The notes under the pieces were generated by a model, which did no database searches, was not told where the DNA came from, and saw nothing but the letters and a program-made list of their open reading frames with translations. 64,000 bases of DNA. It comes from Planctomycetaceae bacterium. GTDB taxonomy: Bacteria > Planctomycetota > Planctomycetia > Pirellulales > Pirellulaceae. The DNA lies in contig JAIYDN010000059.1 of the NCBI GenBank assembly GCA_027487485.1, forward strand, positions 62,001 to 126,000. Reading direction: 5' to 3'. The position numbers were made by a program, and so were the translations under genes. Of the stretch, positions 1 to 6,693 are shown piece after piece (positions within the stretch are counted from its first letter, which is position 1; every line of letters begins with the position of its first letter).

Positions 1-180
1 GCCGCATGTGGCCGTCGAGTGGGCTACGTGAAGGAACTTGTCAACGACACCATGCTGGTTGATTCACCACTGGGCTACACCCTAACCATCCCGATTGTCT
101 GGGTCGATCGCCTTGATTGTCACGTCCGATTGGACAGAAACTATGCCGAGATCGTTGGAACGCTCGAGCAAGCACCATAA
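1..180 (+). CDS. C-terminal end of a PRC-barrel-like protein (partial)
   Basis: Frame 1 is open from the window edge to a TAA at 178-180 and gives 59 residues. The fragment contains GRRVGYVKELVNDTMLVD followed by a short beta-rich stretch with IPIVWVDRL and VRLDR. A glycine, a turn, then an 'IP...V...V.L' ending resembles the last strands of PRC-barrel or DUF2171 domains, which usually occur in small soluble stress or RNA-processing proteins. This is a pattern match by eye only. The start lies outside the window. Downstream are 147 bases without a clear gene before the transporter. Confidence 0.45.
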   Translation, partial: AACGRRVGYVKELVNDTMLVDSPLGYTLTIPIVWVDRLDCHVRLDRNYAEIVGTLEQAP

Positions 181-327
181 AAATCGCCCGGGCTTTAAAT
201 CACATCGGCAAGCTGATGCAAATCTGCAACCTGCGGTCTACTTCCACGAACGTCATTCATTGCGACAAAGTCAACCTCGTCCATTTCGCATCCATTCAGG
301 GACCTTCCGAGCTCAAGAGAAATCACT

Positions 328-1575
328 ATGTTTGACACTGTTGTGCCCAATTCAAATGTGCCCAATTCAAAGCGTCTCTCGGTTCCATCCTACCTTCTGC
401 TAGCGGTTGGATTACTGGCTTTCGTTCAAACGTTCAGCTTGCTCTCTTCGGTCTATCTATCGTTCTTGCTCACGCTTTTGATTTCGTTAGCGTTGAACCC
501 GCTCGTCAACAAGCTGAGAAAGTTCTTGGGAGGTCGAAAAGGAGCAACCGCTTCGGTTGTTTTCGCCATCCTGGCACTATTCACCCTTTCAGGTTGGGCC
601 TTTTACAGCCCCTTAAAAGACTCGGTGGCAAACCTATCCGATGTCCTTCCTATGTACTGGGAGCGACTGCAAAAGCCGCTGATCAAAATGGAGCAGCATG
701 CAAAACGCTCCGAGGTTCGATGGCAAGCCGAAGTAACCTCCGAAATCACAAATACGGCGGAGCCTGACATCAACGAAGGTCACGACCTGCCGCCGGAAGC
801 TGCGCCCTTGAACCCTGCCGAAGACACTAGCTCCCTCCGCTCCAACTTGGCCGAGATGCTAAAAGGTGTCGTTGGGAACTTAACTCGAGTCGCATTCAAC
901 GGAGCGCAGATCTTGGTCGTATTGGTGACCGTCTTTTTCAGCGTGATTTTCATGCTGATGAACCCGAGACCGATCATCAGCGCCATATTTTCGCTGGTAC
1001 CAGCAAATCATCATGACAAAGCGACAGCCATCCTGACGCGAATTTGCAAGTTTGCACCCTCATGGGTGGGTTCAACTCTTGCAGGGATGCTAACTATCGG
1101 CTTGCTTGTGTTCATTCTGATGTGGCCACTGCTTGGATTTATGGATGCGTTGGTGCTGGGACTGATAGCTGGACTTCTGGAATCCATTCCCTTCCTGGGG
1201 CCAACGTTCAGTACTGTGCCGGCCATTCTGCTTGCGATTGGCAAGGGAGGGATGACACCGCTTTGGGTGCTTGGCGCTTACATTGGCGTGCAGGCAGTAG
1301 AAAACAACTTCATCTTGCCAATCATTATGTCCAGAGGGATGAAGATCCACGCGGTAGCCGTGATCTTTTCCATGCTGCTATGCGTCACGGCTTTTGGTGT
1401 GCTGGGCGTGCTGATCGCCGCCCCTTTGGTTGCCGTGATGAGCATTGTTCACGAAGAGCTGTACCGCAAAAAATTCTTACCGGCAGTCACGGACTCCAAA
1501 TTAGATCTGCTCGCGCAGCGTGTTTTGCATGAACATAGTTTTCCGCAAGATGCTGCCGAAATGCGAAACCAGTAA
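328..1575 (+). CDS. AI-2E family transporter (PerM/TqsA-like permease)
   Basis: The 415-residue integral membrane protein has paired N-terminal hydrophobic segments (about residues 15-60), a further one at about 75-95, a polar insert at about 110-185, and four or five C-terminal segments from about 190 to 370. This is the layout of the AI-2E/UPF0118 family (DUF20). The glycine- and proline-rich GLIAGLLESIPFLGPTFSTV region and the GVLIAAPLVAV ending are typical of the family's C-terminal half. Members export small molecules such as autoinducer-2 or act as Na+/H+ antiporters; the substrate cannot be read here. The ATG at 328 has the weak purine run AAGAGAAA upstream. The gene faces a minus-strand gene, with a long hairpin between them. 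Confidence 0.85.
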   Translation: MFDTVVPNSNVPNSKRLSVPSYLLLAVGLLAFVQTFSLLSSVYLSFLLTLLISLALNPLVNKLRKFLGGRKGATASVVFAILALFTLSGWAFYSPLKDSVANLSDVLPMYWERLQKPLIKMEQHAKRSEVRWQAEVTSEITNTAEPDINEGHDLPPEAAPLNPAEDTSSLRSNLAEMLKGVVGNLTRVAFNGAQILVVLVTVFFSVIFMLMNPRPIISAIFSLVPANHHDKATAILTRICKFAPSWVGSTLAGMLTIGLLVFILMWPLLGFMDALVLGLIAGLLESIPFLGPTFSTVPAILLAIGKGGMTPLWVLGAYIGVQAVENNFILPIIMSRGMKIHAVAVIFSMLLCVTAFGVLGVLIAAPLVAVMSIVHEELYRKKFLPAVTDSKLDLLAQRVLHEHSFPQDAAEMRNQ

Positions 1576-1600
1576 CTTTGGGACCTGTTCTGATTCTTCT

Positions 1601-1642
1601 AGTGAATGCAAGCTTGTTGGGATGAATCCGCTTGCATTCACT
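1601..1642. terminator. Perfect 13-bp hairpin between convergent genes
   Basis: AGTGAATGCAAGC at 1601-1613 is exactly complementary to GCTTGCATTCACT at 1630-1642, with a 16-base loop. It lies between the stop of the transporter and the stop of the PDZ gene, where a bidirectional terminator is expected. There is no long T run on either side, so it may instead protect mRNA 3' ends. Confidence 0.55.
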
Positions 1643-1672
1643 TTCATCGCGTCAAGTTTCTAAACGAACTCA

Positions 1673-2959
1673 TTACCAGTATATGCCAAGATTTGGGCCG
1701 ATCTGGACTCCTGAGCGTGGACGATTCCCGTACCAGTTGTTATTGCCGCCGTAGTAATAGGGTTGGCGGTTGTTGCGATAATAAAAATTGTTTCCGCCAT
1801 ATTGGTTTTGGTATCCATAGCCGTAGTACGGGGCATAGCGTTGTCCATACTGGTTGCGGTAGTTGTTGTTTCGATAGGAGTTGTATCCTCGATTGAAATT
1901 CTGTGGGCGGTAGCCACGTTGGGGAGCATCCACGTTTATCTGCGAAACGTATCTGGTTTCGCCAATGGCTTGCGACAACGAGACTCCATCTTGCTTAGCG
2001 GCGGCTGGTTTCGCTGCATTCGCTGGCATGGACGCCTTCAGCTCTCGCACTTCATCGCGCAGTTCGCGAATTCTATTTCGCAAATCATCCAGTGCACGGT
2101 CCATAAGGTCGGTTGATGCATCGAAGCTCATTTGGCCTGGTTGTCCATCATGGTGGGAGTCCTGATGCTGTGAGTGAAGGTGCCTTACAAAGGCGATAGG
2201 AGCGTCGCAAAAGCTGCCAAGCTTCACGGCGATTTGCCGAACTTCATTTTCATGCCGGACCGTCAACTGCAAGGTATCTTCGGGCCCCATTTCTTCGATC
2301 GTCTCAAGGAACGAATTGGTATCTTGGATGTCGGCTTGCTCAACCTTCATGAGGATATCGCCTTCATGGAGCTCGCTTCGGGAGGCAGGGCTGTTGTTCA
2401 CGATATGCTCGATTTTGACCCCTCCTTCCTTTTCGTTCGATAGCATCACTCCTAACCACGCATCGTGCCCTTTGGGTAGCGAGTCTGCTTGAGAAGCGAG
2501 CTGGACTTTGCACTGAACCTCTTTACCTTGTCGCCAGATTTTCATGGCGATCTCCTTGTCGCGAGCTAAGCTAGCGACCAATTTATTGAGAGCCTCGGGC
2601 GAGGAAACGGGCTTTCCATCAATCGATAGAATGTAATCGCCGGGCTCAACACCCGCTTCGTCTGCTGGTCCGTATTGAAGGACTTGCTTCACGCACAGAG
2701 CATCGCTTGGGCAGGATGCAGTTAAAATGCCCAGGTCTGCAGTTTCATCGTTAGAGCGATCATCGATCATGCTGATTCTTTGCGAGTCAGCTTGTGTTCG
2801 TTCGCTGGCTCTTTCTACCTTAGGTTCCGACTTGGGCGTTTGCCTTGGCGGAGCTTCCGTCTGCGAGAACGCGAATGGCGATACACCCACTGATCCTATC
2901 ACCGTCAAGGATAGTAAGGCCAAATAGAGTTTCCGCCGTGTACGCAATCGAATTGTCAT
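1673..2959 (-). CDS. Exported protein with two PDZ domains and a Tyr/Asn-rich tail
   Basis: The ATG at 2959 is chosen because AAAGGA lies just upstream and the next residues, MTIRLRTRRKLYLALLSL, form a signal peptide ending near FAFSQ; an in-frame TTG at 3010 is less likely. The 428-residue product has PDZ 1 at about 75-165 (GPADEAGVEPGDYILSIDG), PDZ 2 at about 168-250 (NSPASRSELHEGDILMKV), a predicted coiled coil at about 285-315 (LDDLRNRIRELRDEVRELKA), and about 90 C-terminal residues rich in Tyr, Asn, Arg and Gly. There is no trypsin-like protease domain, so it is not a DegP/HtrA enzyme. An adaptor or envelope scaffold role is inferred. The tail resembles that of the divergent neighbour at 3317. 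Confidence 0.8.
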   Translation of the reverse strand: MTIRLRTRRKLYLALLSLTVIGSVGVSPFAFSQTEAPPRQTPKSEPKVERASERTQADSQRISMIDDRSNDETADLGILTASCPSDALCVKQVLQYGPADEAGVEPGDYILSIDGKPVSSPEALNKLVASLARDKEIAMKIWRQGKEVQCKVQLASQADSLPKGHDAWLGVMLSNEKEGGVKIEHIVNNSPASRSELHEGDILMKVEQADIQDTNSFLETIEEMGPEDTLQLTVRHENEVRQIAVKLGSFCDAPIAFVRHLHSQHQDSHHDGQPGQMSFDASTDLMDRALDDLRNRIRELRDEVRELKASMPANAAKPAAAKQDGVSLSQAIGETRYVSQINVDAPQRGYRPQNFNRGYNSYRNNNYRNQYGQRYAPYYGYGYQNQYGGNNFYYRNNRQPYYYGGNNNWYGNRPRSGVQIGPNLGIYW

Positions 2960-3316
2960 GGTAGGGATCCTTTTGATTCCTAGGTTTCTTGCCACGCAAA
3001 GATGTTGCACGGCCTACGTTGATCTAAACGCAAATCGCGGTCCTAAAAGCTGACTCACGCGTATACCGCCATTACACGATTGCCAAGTTATCCAATCGCA
3101 TCCACGTATCTGACGCGTTTAAACTCAACGCGGCTAGCGCCAGCGGCTCAACAATACGAAAAGCCAACTGCTGCGACTGCCTGCCTTTAAGACTTTGAGC
3201 GGCACAGAATTTGCGGACTGGGATCTTTTCTCTGAGCTTCGATTCGTGCAAGTTTAGAAAAGCGCGTGGGACTTCTTTCCACGTTGAGATCCGAGATTCC
3301 TTGAAAGGGAAACGTC
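2960..3316. other. Divergent intergenic region with one GCGGCTAGCGCC repeat
   Basis: These 357 bases separate two divergently transcribed exported-protein genes and should hold both promoters. At 3128-3150 is ACGCGGCTAGCGCCAGCGGC followed by TCA, one arm of a repeat family also found at 24826-24967 and 59603-59674. No open frame here looks like a real gene. Confidence 0.6.
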
Positions 3317-3748
3317 ATGTTCCGAAAATGTTTAAGCATTGGTCTAGTCGCAGTCGTGAGCTTTGCCGGCATCAGTGCCACAAGCGAAGCCTGCCATCAC
3401 CGTCGCGGTCGACACGCCGCTCATCAGAATCGCTGCGTCGAACAACAACCGATATATATCCAGTCTGGCTACGGTAGCTCTGGTGGCTATGGCAGTTCCG
3501 GAGGCTATGGCAGTTCCGGAGGGGCCGCCTACGTCAACAGACAATACAACAACCCTTCGATGGGTTACTACTCCAACAATGGGTACAGAACACCTTCTTC
3601 TGCCCCTAGCGTTTACCGCGGATCAAACACAGTCGGCGGACAAGGATACGTTGGTGGGCGTCGCTACAACAACGAGCTGGGTGACTATGACGCTCGCGCA
3701 GCAAGAGCAAATTACGGCACCAACGGTGGAGCCATTGTCGGCCGGTAA
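3317..3748 (+). CDS. Small exported Gly/Tyr/Ser-repeat protein
   Basis: The 143-residue protein begins MFRKCLSIGLVAVVSFAGIS, a signal peptide with probable cleavage near the SEA at residues 23-25. A short His/Arg-rich stretch follows, then three copies of GYGSSG at about residues 52-72, then a Gly/Tyr/Asn-rich region with YNNPSMGYYSNNGY. GAAAGGGAAACG precedes the ATG. It has no recognisable enzyme fold. Low-complexity Tyr/Gly-rich secreted proteins can be adhesive or structural; that role is inference. It is divergent from the PDZ protein, whose tail has similar composition, so the two may act at the same envelope surface. Confidence 0.7.
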   Translation: MFRKCLSIGLVAVVSFAGISATSEACHHRRGRHAAHQNRCVEQQPIYIQSGYGSSGGYGSSGGYGSSGGAAYVNRQYNNPSMGYYSNNGYRTPSSAPSVYRGSNTVGGQGYVGGRRYNNELGDYDARAARANYGTNGGAIVGR

Positions 3749-3786
3749 TCCAACTTCCGCCTGATGAACTAATCGCTTTTCATGTC

Positions 3787-3920
3787 TGTAGCCGTAGGCC
3801 GTAACAAGTCGCTTTGGACGCAGTTGCGGCGTGGCATGCTGGTCAGGGAGTTAGTTCGATTTGGCCATTCGATTGGACCGGGGATGCCGTAACTGCGCTG
3901 GCGCTTGTTACGGCCTACAA
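3787..3920. repeat. Long imperfect inverted repeat (about 130 bp)
   Basis: The outer arms are GTAGGCCGTAACAAG near 3794-3808 and CTTGTTACGGCCTAC near 3904-3918. Inner arms CAGTTGCGGC(GTGG)CAT and ATGCCGTAACTGCG also pair. The element can fold into one long imperfect hairpin. It lies between the repeat protein and the end of the convergent peroxidase gene, and encodes nothing convincing. It looks like a REP- or MITE-like intergenic element. Confidence 0.6.
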
Positions 3921-3930
3921 TGGCCTGCGA

Positions 3931-5175
3931 CTATTGCGGCAGGCGAGCCGTTTCCATCTCAGGGAGCGGGCCTGTCAGGGCCTTCATGAACTCAACCAAG
4001 TCCTTTTTGTCTTGTGCGGTAAGATCAAGCTTTTTGATCTTGTCGCTCAAGTGAGGATTGGGATGCCCGCCTTTCGCGTACCATTCCACTACTTCCTCCA
4101 AAGTCGCTTGGCTTCCATCGTGCATGTAGGGAGCCGTCTGTGCGATGTTTCGAAGAGTAGGCGTCTTGAACGCACCCTTATCTTTCTCTTGCTTCGTTTC
4201 GCTGTACCGACCAAGGTCGGGATTTGCTGCCTCCATACCAACACCTAGATTGTGGTACAGCTCGTCGGCAAAGTTAGCGCCAACGTGGCAAGCAGAGCAA
4301 TTCGACTTCTGACTGAAGAACAGATCCCTACCGCGTTTCGCTTCTTCACTCATAGGGTGCCGATCGGAAACAGCCTTCAGCTCAGTAAACTGTTTGTAAA
4401 GATCTGGATCCTCGGTCTTCAGTTCGTCCAGGTCCGCAAGTTCTTCTGGGAACGATTCAAGCAGACGTCGCACTGGCTCGTACAAATCGTAGGGACTTGG
4501 ACCAGTGACAATCGTGCGCTCGAAAGCTGCGATGGCCTTGCCTGCGAGAGTAATGTCAGGCTTTTTGCCAAAGATTTTCTCAAACTGGATCCTATATCCT
4601 TCATTGGAACCGATCAACTTCACAACCGCTTCATGGGTGCTCCCCATCTCGATGGGGTTTGCCATCGGGCCGATCGCTTGCGCTTCCAAGCTGTCTGCCC
4701 GACCGTCCCAGAACTGAGCCTTGCTTAGAATTCGGTTGAAGGAAACTGGCGAGTTTCGGTTGCCGGTTTGGCCTTTGATACCGACGCCAAACTGAGTATT
4801 GGCTCCGTACCCGGTGGCAGGGCTATGGCAGTCAGCACAACTGACCGTTCCGTCGCCGGACAATCTTTTGTCGAAATAGAGTTGCCGCCCCAGTTCGATT
4901 TTTGCTCGGGTAAGAGGGTTGTCTTCTGGAATGTAAATGGCACTGGCGCCTGCCGAGAGGCCGTCCGGCAATGTCACTGCCAGTTCGACGTGGTTCTTAG
5001 GATCAGCGAGAAACTTCTTGATTTCAGCGACTGAAAGAGCACCTTTGCCAGAAATTCCGCTCGTTAGGCGAGCCTTTCCAAGCTCGACCGTTTCTGCGGA
5101 GTGGACGGACGGACAGGAGCTTGCAACGAATCCTAATGCAAGACTCGCTGCGAAAATGACCTTTTTGGAGAGCAT
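3931..5175 (-). CDS. Di-heme cytochrome c peroxidase (CcpA/MauG family)
   Basis: The 414-residue protein has a signal peptide (MLSKKVIFAASLALGFVASS) and two c-type heme sites, CADCH at about residues 113-117 and CSACH at about 294-298. The order and spacing match bacterial di-heme peroxidases, where the N-terminal heme is the peroxidatic site and the C-terminal heme accepts electrons. Family motifs such as LGRQLYFDKRLSGDGTVSC, NSPVSFN and KTPTLRNIAQTAPYMHDG are visible. It would act in the periplasm, reducing hydrogen peroxide with electrons from a small cytochrome, or as a MauG-like oxidase. The gene stands alone. Confidence 0.92.
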   Translation of the reverse strand: MLSKKVIFAASLALGFVASSCPSVHSAETVELGKARLTSGISGKGALSVAEIKKFLADPKNHVELAVTLPDGLSAGASAIYIPEDNPLTRAKIELGRQLYFDKRLSGDGTVSCADCHSPATGYGANTQFGVGIKGQTGNRNSPVSFNRILSKAQFWDGRADSLEAQAIGPMANPIEMGSTHEAVVKLIGSNEGYRIQFEKIFGKKPDITLAGKAIAAFERTIVTGPSPYDLYEPVRRLLESFPEELADLDELKTEDPDLYKQFTELKAVSDRHPMSEEAKRGRDLFFSQKSNCSACHVGANFADELYHNLGVGMEAANPDLGRYSETKQEKDKGAFKTPTLRNIAQTAPYMHDGSQATLEEVVEWYAKGGHPNPHLSDKIKKLDLTAQDKKDLVEFMKALTGPLPEMETARLPQ

Positions 5176-5325
5176 GTCAGTACCTTATTACAACCTTTTT
5201 ACGAGAGTTCGTCTGGGTGGGGGTCAATCAGGCATTATAGATCCCAGGCAAGCACCATGTCCAACAGGAATCGAAGGGTCGTCGGGCGTGAAGCGACCAT
5301 TCTCGAATCCCCAAGGAAAACCGGC

Positions 5326-6078
5326 CTAAACCAGTTTCGATAACAGTTCCGAAGTCTTTTTCAAGGCGTTGGCAGGAATGGTGTGCGGGCCTGCAAATTC
5401 AGCAAGTGAGCCTTGGCAACCGGCCTTGGTGAGGAATTGGTGGAGCCATCGCCCGGTTGAGATGGGAAGTATCTGATCTTGAGTTCCGTGACTTTGGATG
5501 AGAGGCAAGTTCAAAGGTTTTTTGGAAACACAATCGAGCCACTGCGATTCGCAAATCAAAGCCCCAGAATAGATGAGCAGGCCAATAACTCCTTCCATTT
5601 CGCCACGGACTGCGGTGTCCACGGCAAGCATCGCCCCCTGCGAAAACCCGCCTAAGACGATTTTTTGATGAAGCCATTTTTGTTGAGTGCAACACTCTGC
5701 GACGCACTGGCAAAGGGCCTGCCTTGCGTCATCGAGACCTTCAGGGACCACCGTTCGCATTTCATCGAACGAATTCATGGCGCTCATTTGCATCATTTTC
5801 GCCATATTCAAAGGCCACCAAGCCCTTGCATGGTGCATGCCCTGGTCGCTCAGATCGATTGGTGCTTCTGGAAAAAGAAAGGCGGGCTTTTCGCTTCCAT
5901 CGGGCAGCCCATCCAGGATCTCTTCGTACAAAGAGACAAGATCGGTCCCAGAAGCTCCATAGCCATGGCACAAAACGACCAGCACGGATGGGTCCGATTT
6001 GGACGGCTTTACCAAGATTGAGTTCAAGCCGCCATAAACCGAACGTTGCATCAGCCAAGCTTCAGGATCAAAACGCAT
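5326..6078 (-). CDS. Phospholipase/carboxylesterase family alpha/beta hydrolase
   Basis: This is a cytosolic serine hydrolase of the carboxylesterase 2 type. LVVLCHGYGASGTDLVSL forms the oxyanion-hole strand, GGFSQGAML carries the nucleophile (Ser at about 147), GTQDQILP the catalytic Asp and GPHTIP the His, so the triad is complete. EAP near residue 71 is also a family signature. The length of 250 residues is slightly above the usual 210-230. An ATG at 6078 is preferred; a TTG at 6108 would add ten residues. Neither has a clear ribosome site. Substrates are probably short acyl esters or lysophospholipids. Confidence 0.8.
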   Translation of the reverse strand: MRFDPEAWLMQRSVYGGLNSILVKPSKSDPSVLVVLCHGYGASGTDLVSLYEEILDGLPDGSEKPAFLFPEAPIDLSDQGMHHARAWWPLNMAKMMQMSAMNSFDEMRTVVPEGLDDARQALCQCVAECCTQQKWLHQKIVLGGFSQGAMLAVDTAVRGEMEGVIGLLIYSGALICESQWLDCVSKKPLNLPLIQSHGTQDQILPISTGRWLHQFLTKAGCQGSLAEFAGPHTIPANALKKTSELLSKLV

Positions 6079-6264
6079 ATCAGGAGAACTCTCTTGGTGC
6101 CAAGGCAAAATGTTGCCAAGACGGAACGGGGGACGTGTAGAACCGAATCAGAAATCGACATCATAGTTTTCGCAACCCATTTGCGTAAGCTTATTGTGTC
6201 GTGACGGAAGTGTTTCGGAAGCGACCTTCTCGATGGCACTTCCTGAAGGATCCATGGAAACGAA

Positions 6265-6560
6265 ACGAAAAAGGGCTCGTGATCGCGACCCAACAGGTCA
6301 CAAACACGAGCCCTTTCAACCGTGAAAGATGGGCCAAACCTAGTGCGAATAGGTCTGTCGGTTTAAGACCGAGGTTGCTCGGTCGTTCGACGCCACTAAG
6401 ATCACGGTACCTCCATGTTCAGGGAGCTCCGATGCCGGACATACTCTGCCGACATTCTAAACCTCGGTCCTACCGAGGTGCAAACCAGGTCATCCTTGGT
6501 TCACGAGAGGATAGTAGTGCAGACGCCGTGCCATTCACCTCGCCTTTTTTGTTTTCCGCC
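6265..6560 (-). ncRNA. Candidate structured non-coding RNA ending in a terminator hairpin
   Basis: Read on the minus strand, this stretch has a series of stable stems: ACCTCGGT/ACCGAGGT (6461-6479, three-base loop), a seven-pair stem at 6434-6457, GACCGAG/CTCGGTC (6367-6384, four-base loop), CTTTCA/TGAAAG (6313-6328), and finally AAAGGGCTCGTG/CACGAGCCCTTT (6270-6316) followed on that strand by TTTTTCGTTTCG. Such density is unusual for spacer DNA and the last hairpin looks like an intrinsic terminator. It could be the 3' untranslated region of the GGDEF-like gene, an independent small RNA, or a folded repeat. I could not match it to tmRNA, RNase P RNA, SRP RNA or 6S RNA by their known conserved motifs. 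Confidence 0.35.
6270..6316 (-). terminator. Intrinsic terminator-like hairpin on the minus strand
   Basis: AAAGGGCTCGTG (6270-6281) pairs perfectly with CACGAGCCCTTT (6305-6316). On the minus strand the stem is followed by TTTTTCGTTTCG. It would end transcription coming from the GGDEF-like gene or from the candidate RNA. Confidence 0.55.
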
Positions 6561-6693
6561 CCAGCGGATGCGAAATATCTCAAAAAGACTTGTCTTTTGT
6601 GCCAAATTTATTTTGGCACGATTTGGGACCGGCAATCGATCACGACCAAAATTGTAAACTTTGCAATTGCAAGCAAACAAAATTACAAGCGAC

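Larger units (their letters stand above)
6079..6693. other. 615-bp intergenic region rich in hairpins
   Basis: No convincing protein gene is present. The part at 6265-6560 holds several strong hairpins and is annotated separately as a candidate RNA. GTGCCAAA/TTTGGCAC near 6599-6619 and AAAAGAC/GTCTTTT near 6583-6599 are further palindromes downstream of the GGDEF-like gene's stop and may end its transcript. Confidence 0.5.

Noticed and set aside
95-403. Plus-strand frame of 102 codons at the left end
   Set aside because: It overlaps both the partial PRC-like frame and the clear transporter start and has no domain features.
6265-6560. Known RNA such as RNase P, tmRNA, SRP or 6S
   Set aside because: I do not see the conserved cores of these RNAs; the entry is kept only as an unassigned candidate.
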